Of a stretch of 64,000 bases of DNA, positions 45,040 to 59,210 are shown piece by piece. The DNA is from Sodiomyces alkalinus F11 (taxonomy: Eukaryota > Ascomycota > Sordariomycetes > Glomerellales > Plectosphaerellaceae). A program made the position numbers and the translations under genes. The stretch is from positions 687,701 to 751,700 of the forward strand of contig NW_021167082.1 of assembly GCF_003711515.1 (NCBI RefSeq). Direction: 5' to 3'. Every line of letters begins with the position of its first letter. Within the stretch, counting starts at the first letter, position 1. The notes under the pieces are model-generated. The model saw only the letters and a list, made by a program, of their open reading frames with translations, was not told the origin of the DNA and made no database searches.

Positions 45040-45430
45040 AGTTTATTATTAATATCCTTACCTCTAAAAGTAAGTACTATTATCGGTAATTCTAAAGCGA
45101 TAGACTCGATAATAGGGGCTATTAATATATAGAAGGGTCTTAACTTCGACTTAACTAAGCCCCTTACTCCTAGTAAACTTATTCCGAGTATTAAAGCACT
45201 AGATTTCGCTTCCTTTCTAAGCCTCTAAGAATAGCCGCCTCTAGACCCTAAGGTCCTACTAGATAATACTACCTTATCTAACTTCTTGTCCGACACGACT
45301 CTAGGCTTTATTCTAGAAAGTTAGAACTCCTTTATCGCGAACGAGAAGCAGGGCGAAAATACGGCCGTTAATTTTCCGCCGCTCCCCGAAACGCTTAAGT
45401 TCGAGTATCCGGTAGTGCATATTAACCTAC
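45040..45430 (+). pseudogene. RIP-killed reading frame, family unknown
   Basis: About 130 codons with stops only where Gln is expected. The frame contains KGLNFDLTKPLTPSKLIPSI, PPLDPKVLLDNTTLSNFLSD and PPLPETLKFEYPVVHINLQP. It looks like the linker or C-terminal part of a large element protein. No domain is recognised. Confidence 0.4.
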
Positions 45431-47829
45431 AGCCATTATAATAAGGAATAAGGTATATACTATTTAAGCCGCTACAATATCTCTTACTAAGGCCTCTTTA
45501 TAAGCTCCTCGATTTATAAGAAACTGGATCGTATAGAGCTTAGGATATTATAGCTTTTATACTCGCTAGCTTAAATCGACCAAACTCTTAGTACGCTATA
45601 GAGTAAAGGGCGTTAGATACGGTAAGAGTAGATATAAGTGGTGGATACTATTAATAAGATTAAGAAGGGACTGGACCGATTCTTTATATATATCGCTTTC
45701 GATATAGCGGTCGGGCTAAGAAAGGAACTAAGTTAATTCGTGTAGCACGTAATAAACTTAGTATATACGTAATAATTTCTATAAACTATAACGATAAATC
45801 AGAATTTAGTTCCCCGTAACCCGATAGTCCTGACTACTACCGTAATACCTATATCCTATTCCTAACTATATAAAAGAACCTTAACCTATATTACTTTTAA
45901 AAAGACCCCGCCTACTATATTAACCGGTGACCGCTATAAAATTACTTACTATCGCTTCGAACTAACTTAATATCGCTTCGAACTAATTACCCTATTAATA
46001 TACACGATAAACCGCTCTTACTGCTTTTATACTAAATTAAGCTAAAGTCGGACAGACGAAAGAGATAGCACCTATACGGTCCTTATACCCCTACTCCCGG
46101 TAAGCTATAGATCTTATAAGCAGAGATTAAAGATCTGTACCGGTAGCTCGCTTCGTTACAGTAAAAAACCACGGGGTTTTATCGCGAGATAAGCCGTAAG
46201 GATTGTTTTATTATAGACCCTCGCTAAAACTATCAGGGCAGCTTACCTAGCTTACTAGAGAGATAATATAATATAGCTTCGTCTATCTCTCTTATCCTTA
46301 GGAGGACTAAAAGGGAACCACGTTTATAGCGAGTTCGACTTCGATAATAACTAGGCGCCTAGTAGTCTCCTATTTTCTATACTAAGGTTCCTATTAGTAC
46401 TAGTTTATTATCTTTAGTATCCTAAGGAGACTACTATCCCTTATCTAATTATCTTATAACCTTCCCCTCTTCTAACGGAGATAACCGTTACCATCGCTAT
46501 TAAGCTCGTTATAGCTTATCGACGAGTTTTATTTAGGGGAATAATTTCTAGTTAGGACTTCGGTTAGTAATTCATCGCCGTTATCCAATTATATTTTTAA
46601 CTAGCCTACTAGAACTCAACTATTAGGATACTCTTAGCTATAATTCTTAATTAGTTCCTCTAGGCTAGGTGTTAAGCGGGTTCTATAGCTAGTATCGCCT
46701 CTTATTTTAATACCCGTAACCTACTAACTTCGTACCTAGGTACCTAAGGTAGGTACTTAATAAGTACGTACCTTCTTTAAATAAAAGCATTCTAATATAG
46801 TAAACTTAACTATATAGGTATAGGGACTAGGATCCTAAGATTATAAATATAACGTACTAATTAATAGAGAAGTCCGAGGGCCTCCGATAGTTAACCTATT
46901 AGGCCGTCTCTAGTAGTGTCCGACTATAGGTACTTAAGGCTAGGATGGCTAACTATCTCTGAGTAGTAAGTCCTAATTCTCTATTTCTCCTGATACTCTA
47001 CTATATAGCCGTATTAAACCCTATATACGGTCCCTAGACTCCCTATTATTATACCTTACGTCCTACCTTCTCTTATAGAATTCGAACCTAGCTATACGAC
47101 GCTTTTAAGGCGGTAGATACTATATATATTTAATCCTAGATATTAGGATAAACTATACCCCTTTTTTATACTATAGCGGCGTATTAACGTAAATAGCTTC
47201 CGTACCGAAGAATATTAGCGGTAGCGCTATAATAATATATACCGCGAATTTTCTTAGATTTTCGACTAACTTTAGGACTATATTAGGTCGCTTAAAGCTT
47301 AAGTCGCTATGTATAAAGCCCGTATAAAAGCCGAGACGGTAAGTCGAATACTAAATTAATTAGTATATCCTATCTCTAACTTCGAGAATAGGCCTAAAAC
47401 TAAGCTTTAGCTACGCTATAAGCACCGATAACACTAACTAGTATATACCTCTAGGCTTTATACGATACACGTCGTTTAGCTACGCTAAAGGCTATAACTC
47501 TCCTAGCCTAAGACTAAGATAAGAATATCAGAGTTAATCTACTAGTCTTTATTAAGCGGAACTCCTAATATAGCCGCTTCCGCTTTCGCCACCTTATCTA
47601 TAATTCTTTGCTTTAATAGTGATAGATACGTTTACGATATAGCGGATACCGGAAGGTCTTAACGTCGTTCGACGTTTCCTGCTTTACTATTCTCCTTCTA
47701 TTATTTTATCTATTTTATCGGTAATTAACTTAGCCCGGGTCGAAAAGAATCTATCCCTACTAGCTAAATCCGAAGGTACCTTTATTTGAGAATCCTAATA
47801 GGGGGGCCTACTACTAGCCTTATTAGTAA

Positions 47830-48175
47830 ATCGAATACGCTTCCTTATATAAATATCCTAAGAGTCGCGAATATAAACTTAAGTATTAGACTCTTCGTCT
47901 TTATAAGATCTGCCTTATTTGCTTAGTTCCGAGACCTGGATACGCCTCCTCTTATAAAATTACTAAACGTCCTAGGGGTCGCGAATATAAACTTGAGTAT
48001 TAGACTCCTCGTCTCTATAAGATCTGCCTCGTTTTCTTGGTTCCGAGACCTAGACACGCCTCCTTTTATAAAGTCGCTGAATATCCTGGGGGTCGCGAAT
48101 ATGAACTTGAGTATTAGACTCTTCGTCTCTATAAGATCTGCCTCGTTTTCTTAGTTCCGAGACTTTGTCTTCTAA
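47830..48175 (-). repeat. Three 114-bp tandem units coding a 38-aa repeat
   Basis: GTCGCGAATAT recurs at 47864, 47978 and 48092, exactly 114 bp apart. On the minus strand each unit reads as YKRRRVQVSEPRKRGRSYR, then DEESNTQVYIRDPQD-like sequence, a basic/acidic 38-residue repeat. The left unit carries more RIP-type stops than the right two. It is part of a minus-strand former ORF. Confidence 0.7.
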
Positions 48176-49559
48176 TCTTTCTAGAGTCCGCGATAGTCTT
48201 ATTCCGCGAATAGGCGTAATCTATAGAGGTTCCCGGCGATTTCGGCGTCTAGGTATTATATAGGACGCTGCTAATATATCTTTAATTAGGCGAGACTCTA
48301 TAATAGTAGTCTCTTATTCTAGACCATCGCGCTCTCCGAGAATAAGACTCTCTAGATCCGTAGTCTCCTTGGATATAACTAGCACTTAACGTTTATTACC
48401 TCTTTCCGGTATTATAATATTTATAGTATTAGTATTATCTATCTAGGGCCGCTTCGAGTTCTTAAACACTTTATACTAAATACTAGCCGCCTATCTCTTA
48501 CTTACTTCGCCACGGCTAAGCACTACTCTTCTAAGGCTTATAGGCTTTATATTATCTCTTAGGGCATAACCTTATATTATTCGCGGCACTCGGGGCGTGG
48601 GTAGTATAGCGGTAGAAGTAGATACTATATCGTCCACGTCTATATCTAATATATTTATAGTAGATTCTTCTTAAGGATTACCACCTATAATATACTAAAT
48701 ATTAAAAAAGGCGTTTATAAAGTCGTGTAGGATAAAGGCAGGGCTTAGAATATCGGATAGCTAGGATACTAGAGTAGGGAGATATCCCTTCTCTTTTAAG
48801 ATAAGGTAAGTCTTAGTAAAAGGCCTTCCTGCTCTTTGATCCGCTAATAGCCCGGGGCCCGGGTTAAAATTATAATAAGGAGGTTATACTAGAACCTAAG
48901 CTATAATATTATTAATCTTAGGGTTACTAAAGCCGCTTAACGTAGTAAGCTAAGTAAGCTTCTAGATATAATAATCAGATCTACTAGCCGGTATTCTCTT
49001 TCCTCGTGTATCTTATCTTAGTAGTAGTAACTATAAATAGGGAAAGTCTTAAAAGGACGCTAGAACGAGTTTAGTATAAGCTTAGTGGATAAAGTCCTTT
49101 AGTCGCGTAATAGTCCGATTTTCGTGTTATACCTAGTCTTTCTCGAGGCTTTAAAAAAGCGTAGGAATCCGTAGTCCTTTTTCTTTATTTCTACGTTATA
49201 TCTCGCTCTCCTTATCGCGTTTAATATACCTATTAAGAATTATTATACCTAGCCTAAGGTATTTTATATTCTCGTAAAGTATCTTAATACTAAGGATAAC
49301 TACTTAGAGTAATAAGAGCCTATCCGTTAGGGCGCCTTTAGTGTTAGAATTCGTGATCCTCCTTTAAAGGATCCTAGTTATTATTAGTTTAGTGATCTTT
49401 TATTTATCCGAGGCGTTTATAGATAGAGCTTAAAGCTATAATAACTTAACCGTGTCGGGATCCGTAACTAATATAATTATTATATCTTTAGCTATAATCT
49501 TTATTTATACGCGGTGAATATAACTAAGATAGTGCTTAATTTACTTATTATAATAGAGG

Positions 49560-49960
49560 GTAAGGTGTTTATAGACGTTACCGAGTTATTAGCCCTTAAA
49601 AAGGCCGGGAAATATAAGAAGACTCTTAAAGGCTTTGCTAAGCCGGTCGTTTTTTAGAAGGCCGTCTAGACTAATATTCTTAGGACGACTTAGGCGAGTT
49701 CGGAGAAACGCCTCTCTCGCCTAATCCTTCTCCCTTCGGGCTTCTAGCACGCTACGATAAATTATACTATCGGAGTACCGGGCCATATTTAGAGAAAATT
49801 CGGCCTTTTCTCGAATAAGATACTACACTTCTATCGAGCTAAATCTAATACTAGAGGGAAAAGACTCCTAGGTGCCTTAAACGTAAAATAGCTTAGCAGC
49901 CTACTATAATATCAGGCCGGAGATAATACCCGCTATAACTCGGCGTCTTCTATAAATAAT
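49560..49960 (+). pseudogene. RIP-killed reading frame, family unknown
   Basis: A plus-strand frame with Gln-type stops only. It contains VTELLALKKAGKYKKTLKGF, SGF, NYTIGVPGHI, RKFGLFSNKILHFYRAKSNT and RGKRLLGALNVK. It is basic and probably nucleic-acid binding by composition. The family is not recognised. Confidence 0.35.
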
Positions 49961-52900
49961 AGCTAGTAGGTAGTCTAAGAGAAATAGGTATTCCTCCTAA
50001 TATACTATTAAAGTAAGGTTTTTGTGGTTAATTCCGAGCTTTTAGAGAATAACTTAGAGGTCGGCCTAGGTAGTAAGCACTTTAATAAGATTACTATCTT
50101 TAGCGGGAAAGCACCTAGCCTCTTCGAATATCCTTAATAACTTTTTAATATCTTCCGAGTCGTACTCCCGTCCGATACGTAGCGGTGCGAAGGGATAGAG
50201 TAATATTAAGGGATAGCGGATAATACCGACTAAATCCATAATAAAAGGTCTAGTTTACTAGTAAAAGAAGTTATTCTATTCTTTTAAGAAATTCGGGTAT
50301 TTTAAATAAATATAAGCGCTTATTTATAATAAAATTTCCGAAAACGCGAAATAGGATACGGAATCTAGTCTATTCCCCCTTTTTTATCACGGCCACGCGC
50401 GAGGGCATTAAACCAGGCTAGGGTAGTGGTTTCACTGCCACAGTGCCACCTTTCTATACCTAGGTATATTAGGACAGTGACCGGACAGGCCCTTTGTGGA
50501 CCTTATTATTAATCTTCATCTTATTTTAATATATCTTTTACTACGTTTAAGGTATCGCTATAGCTTAACTTTTAAGTTAAGATACGTTAACCTAATTAGA
50601 TAAATATCTTTAATTCTATATCTTCTTTAGAAGTCGTAGTGTTATAGGTGTTATTTTAGTTAGGCTAGTAACCGATCTATTTATCTGCTTAGTTATCTAA
50701 CGATCTATTGCCGTGCTAATATATCTATTTAGTTATACTAAGATTCCTATTTACTATTATAGCCTTCTAGCTATAAATAAGATCTGGCCTAGAGGGGCTA
50801 GTCCTCTCGGAGAATTTAACGGCCTACGGTATATTTATAGATATAAGCGTCTATTCGCTAGTCTTAGCCGTAGGAGGCGATAAAAAGGCAGCGTGCCTAA
50901 AGTCTTTATATTAACTTAAACCGGCCGCGAATCCTAATACCGTTTGATTCCGTTTCGCTTCTAAGTCCTTAACCTTTATAGACTATAATATCTATTATAT
51001 AAAGATAATACGAAAAGTCTAAGTAGGTCCCTTAGTGGGTCTACCTATTATAAACTATCCCCTCCGTATAATACGAGTCGATTATAACTCCCCCCGCTAG
51101 GTTACTAGGTTTATATACGATCTTTACTAGCGTTTATTAATACCCTTTACGTCCACGATTCTGCTATTCCTTAATAATCTTAATAGCGTAGTCGGCCTTA
51201 CCGATATTATTATAGTATAGATCCGATAATCTATATATAAGCCTATTAAGTACCGGCTAAGGCTTTTTATTATCTTAGGGGGCCGACCACTAAGATTAAA
51301 GCACTTTAAAGAACTTCTAGTATCGAAGTTTATTACGCTTTTTCGGATATCGGAACCCTATAGCTTAACTAAAAGAGCGGATATTTATAGGCTTTTTCGA
51401 CGTACCTTCGAAAGTCTTCGAATCTATTCTCTATCTCCTAATCAAATATTTAGCGATATTTATAAGGTATCGAAAATATAAAAATAAGCTAGTTTTACCT
51501 TTAGTAGAGGATACCTAAAGCGTTTCTTCTAAGAAGCGATTTCTTATTTCGCGTTTAATAAACTTAAAGTATTCGACTTCTGCTAAGCATTAAGGCAGCA
51601 CCGCCCTCTTCCCACTAACCTCCCACGTTATATTTCGGAATTTCTTAAGGTTAGTAAGGGGAAGAATATAGATAAGACTAGAATTATTGCGTTAGCTTTA
51701 GTGCTCGAAGCCTATCCTCCAGGCACGCATTATAAGTGATTCTTTATCTTAATCTTTAACTAACTCTAATCGTCGTCGTATAGTCTTCGACCCTTCCTTA
51801 ATATTTAAGAAACTATATAAGCCAGCGCTATAAAAGGGGGGGATAAAGTTTAAAGTGCTAGCGGTTCGCGATTTATTTATAAAAAAGGCGATTAAGAGAC
51901 AGAACCGCTTATTATTCGTAGCGTATCTTTATCTCCTTAGAAGATACCTAATCGGCTATATAACGTGTTATAGTAAAACTGTTTATTTAGTATACTTAAC
52001 ACGAGAGCCGAGGAGGGTTCCCTTAAATTACGGTTATTAAATTTACGACACGTGCGTGATAGTAGCGGGCGAATCTTCGGTATCTAATCTATAACGCTTC
52101 CGAGTTACTAAATATCCGCTATATTAAACACACTATAAGGATATTATCTCTTATCGCCCACTAATAGCCGGAGTAAGGGTTCTTAGGCTCGGGGCCTTAC
52201 TAAATAGTAAATTTATAATTAAACGCTTTCTAAAGGAGCTTTAATCGCTTATTAATCTTTTACTATATCTCTTAAAAGAGTATTTTAACTTAGTTATCGG
52301 CTTAGATATTAGTTATCAATACTTTTAATTCTCTTTCTTATTTATATAATATACTAACTAGAAGCAGGTATATATTTTATATAGACTCTATTTATAGAAT
52401 GCTAGTCTTTAGCTCACTATAAATAATATCTGCCACGAGTAAGCACCCTAAAGCTATAGGAAAGGAAATCAATAGTATCGTATAAAAAGGGTTTAGACTA
52501 GGACCTAGAAAGGATTAAGTAATTTAACGGGTATTAAGTAGCTATTCTTATCTAAGCCTATTATATCTTAAATTCAGCGGGAAAACCAGAGTAAGCCTAC
52601 TATTACCTATACTATTTATCCACGTTCTTATCGTTAATAGGTATATCCCTAGCGATATATTAGATATTATTATCGAATACCACGGGGGAAGCTATAATAT
52701 AGGACTTCTATATTCTATTACTAGCTAGATACTATCCTATCTATTTTATATCGAGCTCCCTTTTATATTTAACTTCCGCTTAGGATTAATTCCGGTTAAC
52801 GTTTTATTACGATATCGCCTACCGCTCGGTCCCGTATTACTAGATCTTCTAATAAGATTCCGAAACGCGGGCGCACGACTCTATTATTAAAGCGATAACG

Positions 52901-54479
52901 GTATATTCGCTATAGATAGTCTTATAACTCGGATACTACTATAAAAATATCGTACTAATAACGGGTTCTTTCGAATCCTTCCGATAAGTATCTAGTCGCT
53001 GAATTCTATACTAGACCTTAGAATCACGGGACTTACTAGGAACCTAGAGTATATTAGTAACTGCCTTTACCGTATAGAGAAATTAGTATAGGATTAGGGA
53101 CTTAATTATAAGGTCGGAAGCTAATACTATTAGTGGATTAACGCTATAGACTATCCAAGTTAATTAGTGATAGTAGAGATAGAGAAGTTAAATAATATCC
53201 TAGATACACTTAGTAGGACTTAACTAATAGGCGGGTTATATTAGCTGCCCTAAAGCGCCTAGGGTTACTGTATTTAGCTTTTTACCCTTTATTACTCTAT
53301 TAGACTAAAAAGGATAGTTCCGGTTAATCGTTTTTCTAACCTTCTTTTAACCTCTTTTAATAATTATATTTAAAACCGATATTATAACCCGTTATTATAT
53401 CGCCGGGATATTATTTTAATTTAAATAGTGCTAATTCTAAATACTCTTTTAACCACGATACGATATAGACTCGACCGCCTAAAGACTCGGCTAGGGCGTT
53501 ACGTGCTTAAAGACTACTACGGATACGATCCTAGTAGTCTCGAACTACTCTAATCAGGGTAACGCGAGCCTAAAAGACACGATTAAAGCCGGAAGGCGTG
53601 GAATACTATTTATCTTAATAGGACTCTACGGCTTCGCCTTCTGTCTCTTACTACGACTCTTCGACTTCGCCCGTTTCCTCTTTAGGACTAGGATACTAGT
53701 CTCCCTTAAAGACTCTTTATACGTCTCTTCGTCACCGCTTTATTAACTACTTTAGCGTTAATAGCCGGAATCCAAAGAGAGTCTCCCGCGTATAGATTAC
53801 CTTAGTTAGGGTAACGAGCTAGTTTCTATCCCTTCTCCTCGTTCTACGACTTCGACTACTCCCCCTTCTTATACGGGGGCCGTATCCTTACCGTGGTAGT
53901 AAGGATTTTGGACTCTGTACTAGGGCCGTGAATTATCCCCCCCCGGGGTCCTATACCTATAAAAAGCTTTATATTAGACTAATTAGAAGAAGAAGAAGGA
54001 TTTCCCGAAGAGCCTTTTATTGGTTTTAGTTATTGTTATTGTTTGGAAAGCTGGGACCACGGGGACCGCGCGCCTAGCTTTGGGGCCGAGGATAGAGGAG
54101 AGAGTGCGAAGCACTCTTAACGCCCTCCCCCCCGGGCGCCGCGATTTATTAGCCCTTCTTTCTACTCGTGCTAGCCTAACTAGAATAAGCGCTATCGAAT
54201 AAGCCCGTTTTTAAGTCTTCTAGGTTATTAGTTATTAGGTTCTTATTACGTGGACTTAATTATACGGCTATATCTTCGACCCTTAGCTTTTAGCCCTTTT
54301 TTTTAGCCTCGCCGTTATTTTTTCACGTATTATTCTATACCCCTCCGTAGTCTACGTTATTTTCCTTATTTCCTATATCTTTTATTCTTATTCTTTTCCT
54401 TCTATCTTTATTATTCTGATTCGAAGGAGCTTAAGCTGCCTCTACGGTTAACCCTGTTCTTCCTCTTTATATTCCTTTA

Positions 54480-56080
54480 GTTATTTCCTTTCGGTTCGAA
54501 CGATTCCTTCAAGCTTTGCCTTTACCACGGCACGTACGATAGTCAGCTTCTTCCAGAAAAAAGACGTCACGATACGAACGCGTTAAACGGAAAAGACCTG
54601 CCTGCCTGCCGTTACCTCGAGGGATTCCACGCGAAGAAGATACCGCTGCCTGCTTCTGCGTTGCATAAAGAGGGACCGCCGCCTCTACGTCTCTATTTCG
54701 AAGGGAAGACTGCGTGGGATTATCGGACTACGTGGGACTAGTTCCACCGCTTTAGGACCGTGTGGGAGAACTGCCACGTATGGCTGGAAGAGCTAGAAGA
54801 TACGGTAGTGCTTTAAGGGAGCCCTGGTCAGGATAACGAAGGATATCTATGGGTTATTATTTATATCGGGTTAGATCTACGCGTTATTGATTTGAATTAT
54901 TATAGCCTTAAGGATAAGGCGACGATAATTAGGGCCGTATTATAACCGCGCACAGAATACTATTTATAGGAAAGTGGTGGGTCTTACTAAGTATAATAAG
55001 CTACCTACCTAAAGTACTAACCTATTTTATATATATACTCCGAGTACCTATAACGTCTACGAAAATTAAAAAATTCGTATATAATCTAAAGGAAGTAGGA
55101 CTTAAACTCCCCGGCTTTATATAGTCTACTAGGACGCTATCCCCCCTATCTTAATAGAGCTTTATAGCTTTTATCTTCTATTTAAGCTTTAGGCTCTGCC
55201 TTATCGTCTTCTGTCTTAGGATAAGGCTTTACGCCTTTACCCTCCTCTTTACGATAAGAGTCTACGTCTTCGTCCTCTCCTTCTCCCTCCTCTTTTAGTC
55301 CCCCTCGGAGGCTATTCGCGAGTCTTTTTAGACCGTGGTTTTAACTCCGCCTACGACTACGGTTTCGACCCTATAACCTACTTCTATACCCGTCCTTACT
55401 TTGGCTCCTACTTCGATTCCTATTCCTATACCTATACCTAGTATAATAACTATAGTTAGCCGAAATCCTAAAGATCCTAAAGGAAGCTAGGCATAGCTAT
55501 AAGCTCCTTTATAGCTTACTCTTATTACGCCTCTTAATTTAATAGCACGTATATCTATAGATTCTTCGAGAAGTATACCGACTACGCGACGATATATCAC
55601 TTCGGGGAAAAGAAGCTTCTATACCTGCCTTTATTTTCGACTCGAAGTATATAACCGGTCGTGGAATAGATCGTGAAAGAGGTAGAATCTATACTCGGGG
55701 CCGATACCTAGGAAGGCCTCGTGGAAAGACTAAAGTCTGAATATCGTTACCTGGATCCTGAGTATGAATAATACTTCGCCGAGAAGGGACAGGCCTTACG
55801 GGTCCCGAATTCGGTTAGGACGGCCTTATAGGTTCATAAACTGCTCTAGAAGATTATAGCCTGGAAGGCTAAGGCCGTAAGGGTAGGTAGATTCTTTCCG
55901 TGGGAAGCTAAGCTCTATAAGATTCTTTATAACGTCCTGGATAGAAAGATTCTATTCTATATTACGGAACGGGTAGCTATATAACGTGTGGACTTAAGGA
56001 AGAAGAAGGACTATAAGGTCCTAGCTACTTACCTTCGAGGGTGGTATAACGATATATAGGCTATAGACTACTAAGAGGGT
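54480..56080 (+). pseudogene. RIP-affected reading frames of an unknown element protein
   Basis: Two well-preserved blocks. Block 54480-54815 retains CpA/TpG and reads LNGKDLPACRYLEGFHAKKI, then a stretch with WDYRTTWD, FHRFRTVWENCHVWLEELED. Block 55550-56080 reads EKYTDYATIYHFGEKKLLYL, LKSEYRYLDPEY, GRFFPWEAKLYKILYNVLDR and LATYLRGWYNDI, with stops only at Gln positions. Trp/Tyr-rich helical protein. I cannot assign it to gag, pol or a transposase. Motifs resembling LTR edges lie at 54822 and 56101. Confidence 0.4.
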
Positions 56081-56899
56081 ATAAAACTATGATAAGAATA
56101 CCCTAGTTAGGGTAACGAAGAGGATAAGACTTTTATTAAAGTGCTTAAGAGCGGATTCACGAATATAAATTTATTAGATATTAAAGAGTTAGTGAATCTG
56201 CCTAGACTTTATTAAAGTAATAAAGTATATAGGAAAGCAAAAACATAACTAAAAATAAGTAAATAACCGCTACTCCCTTACTATACTTACTCCTTTACTG
56301 CCCTTATTCTAATCCTATCCTACGATCGATAACTCTTTAAGAAATTATCTTACCTAGTATCTTCCGCTCGAGTTTCTAATAGATTAGCGGTATCCGGCTT
56401 CCCCTATTTCTTAATTATTACTATCTTAGAGATTAATAATATAGTATACTTATTAGCTAAACTAAGGGTATCTATATAAAATAGTTTTCCCTAGGGTATC
56501 TTTAGAATCAGGTTTAGCTCGAAATCTTCCGGACTCTTATAAGATCTTAGCGTGCTGATATCACCCCTTAAAAGGATAATATTATCGCTAAGTTTCCTAT
56601 ACTTATTAAGTACCCCTAGGTAGTCGGCAGAGTTTAACTAATAGCCCCTCTAGAGATTAGGGAAAGCCGGGTTTCTGGTATTAAGAGTAATAGCGAACCA
56701 CTTTAAACGCTTTAGGTTTCTCCTAACTATCTAGGCGTTAACCTTTTTAGTCGGGTTCTCGGGGTCTTAGATTTTAGTCTAGTTCGCTGCCTCTATTATA
56801 TCTTCCTCGCTAGGAATATATTCTTTTTATCGGACTATAGGTCGATACTTAAGGATATACTCTAGTCGTGCCCGGTCTTTATAACTATAATTTTATATC

Positions 56900-57125
56900 T
56901 CCGTGGCCGCGGCCTACCCCTTTATCGTTATAGTCTATTCCTGGGTAGTCGAGGTCTGCCCCTCCGTGGTTAAGGCCTACCTCTCTACCGTTATAGTCTA
57001 TCCCTGGGTAGTCGAGGTCTGCCCTTAGGTAGTCGAGGTCTGCTCCTGGGTAGTCGAGGTCTGCCCCTCCGTGGTTAAGGTCTACCCCTCCGTAGTCTAC
57101 TCCTAGGTAATTAAGGTCTACGTAT
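56900..57125 (-). repeat. 21-bp coding minisatellite
   Basis: Units such as CCTGGGTAGTCGAGGTCTGC and CCTCCGTGGTTAAGGTCTAC repeat about ten times. On the minus strand they encode heptads of the type GADLDYP and GVGLNHG. Several TpG/CpA sites remain, unlike the flanks. Confidence 0.7.
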
Positions 57126-57582
57126 AATCACCTAGGTCGCTACTTAGACTACTATTACCTAAGGCTACTTAACTTTCTTAGTCTAAGTTAGTGCGGTGTT
57201 AGAGGGGACTATAATCGGTTAGTTACATCTTTTTACCCGTGAATTATTATTATTTTACTATTTTTTTAGTCCTCTAAGTATTATTATAGACTACCCCGTG
57301 TTTCTTAAGTGCCGTGATATAGGTATCACGCTAATATAAAGAAGTATAGGGCAGGTTATTCTCTATTATAAGCGTGCGAAGCTCCTTATTAACACGCTAT
57401 TAAGGCTATTTCTTATTATTAATATTATCGTCTTCTTTTTCGGGGAATAGGGTGCCTTAGTAAGAAGCTAGGGGGCTATCTATTTTTATAGCTAGGCTAT
57501 AGCGGGCTTATACTTATTATCTATAACTAAGGTATAATAGATAACCTTAAGCCCTATATTCCTAGAAGACACCGATTTATAT

Positions 57583-57780
57583 AGATAGACTGTTATTCTT
57601 TATTCCCGAAGCGAATACCAAAACCTAAAAACAGAATATAAATAGATAAACTGTTCCTTATTCCCGAAGCGAATACCGAAACCTGAAAACAGAATACACC
57701 CCACTACCCTGTATCGCCTCTTTAAGTTATCCTAGGCGCGTAAAGCAAAATACTAAAATCTGAAATCAGAATATAATTAG
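57583..57780. repeat. 58-bp tandem duplication plus a divergent third unit
   Basis: TATTCCCGAAGCGAATACC with its flank (AAACAGAATA) recurs at 57601 and 57659, a 58-bp period. A third, diverged unit (AATACTAAAATCTGAAATCA) follows at about 57750. In the first unit CA/TG sites are changed to TA more often than in the second. Confidence 0.65.
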
Positions 57781-58619
57781 ATAACCTCGGCGCGTAACCT
57801 ATATATACTACCCGAATAAGTCATTTAGTTATACTCTGTATATTAAATAATAAAGCTATAAAAGAACTATAACTATATTATACTAGAAATATAATTATAG
57901 AGGAAACTTAATTAGTCTCTTAGAGTCATCGGACTAACGGATTCTAACCTTATATAATCAATATTATAGCTTATCGCACTCCGCCTAAGCTACTCCGGAC
58001 CTAGGATATTAAGAGATCTCCTAAATACCCTCGCCTACTAACTCTATATCCCTTTATCTCTCCTAATCCCCCCCCTTATATCGATAAAAGCCTACGCAGT
58101 ATCGCTTATAACTAGCTTTAACACCGTGTCTAGTATATATAGCCGGATAATGCACCTTATCGCTCCCGGGATATATAAGGAGGTATTCTACGTTATTAAC
58201 GAATCGCTACCTATAACGATAATATACGTCGCTAACCGGTTATCCCGCGTAACGGGGTCGGAAAAAGGAGTACTCGTAACTCGAAACGAGTTAAATTCCT
58301 ACTACCCGAGTAATATCTCTCGCCTATACCTTATACTTCGTCTATTAAGCAGAGTACTCCGGTATAAGAAGACCTTATCCGATCTATATAGAACCTAGAT
58401 CTTCTCGATATTAGAAAAGACTTAAAGGAATGATATTCATAATATAGCTATATTCTGGATAATTAATAGGGCGGCTATAGGTTATTCGGCATAAGGCGAG
58501 GCCGCGAGACTAGCCTAAAGGGCTTACTATTAGTAATAGAGTACGATACGAATTAATAGAATACTATATAATTCGAATATAGCTCCTAGTAAAGGCTAAA
58601 ACTAGAAAGAGTAAAGATA

Positions 58620-59210
58620 GATATTATTTCCTAGTAAAGATAGAAAGAGAGAAACCTATTTCTTAGTAAAGTTAAAACAGAAACCTATTTCCTATTTCAC
58701 GTTTCCTGGTAAGTTTTAGACAGAAACCTATTTCCTGGAAAAGTTAAGATAGAAACTAGTCTATTTCCTTTCCTAGTAAACCTATTTCCTATTTCCTGTT
58801 TCCTGGTAAGTTTAGACAGGAACCTATTTCCTGGTAAAGTTAAGACAGAAGCCTATTTACTAGTCTATTTCCTTTTCTAGTAAACCTGTTTCCTGTTTCC
58901 TAGTAAAGTCAAGACAGAAACCTATTTACTAGTAAACCTATTTCTAGTAAACCTATTTCCTGGTAAACCCGTCTCTTAGTTTCCTGCCCTTTCCTGGTAA
59001 ACCTATTTCCCAGTAAACCCTTTTCCTAGTAACCTATTTCCTAGTAAACCTATTTCCTAGTAAACCTATTTCCCTATCCTAGTATTTCCTGGTAAAGCCA
59101 AGACAGATTTCCTAGCCGATAAAAACCAGTTCCTGGTAAAGATAGAAGCCCAGAAACGACTTCCTCGCCTATTTCCTAGTTAGTTAAGATATATTTCCTG
59201 ACCTAAGACA
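58620..59210 (+). repeat. Irregular minisatellite
   Basis: About 590 bp of interwoven units built on ACCTATTTCCTAGTAAA and TTCCTGGTAAAGTTAAGACA, with lengths from about 15 to 50 bp. Some units keep TG (CTGGTAAA) and others have TA (CTAGTAAA), so RIP and local amplification alternated. No coding potential. Confidence 0.75.

Noticed and set aside
58126..58398. 90-codon open frame in RIP island 3
   Set aside because: AT-rich codons, no family resemblance, flanked by saturated RIP; most likely chance absence of stops.
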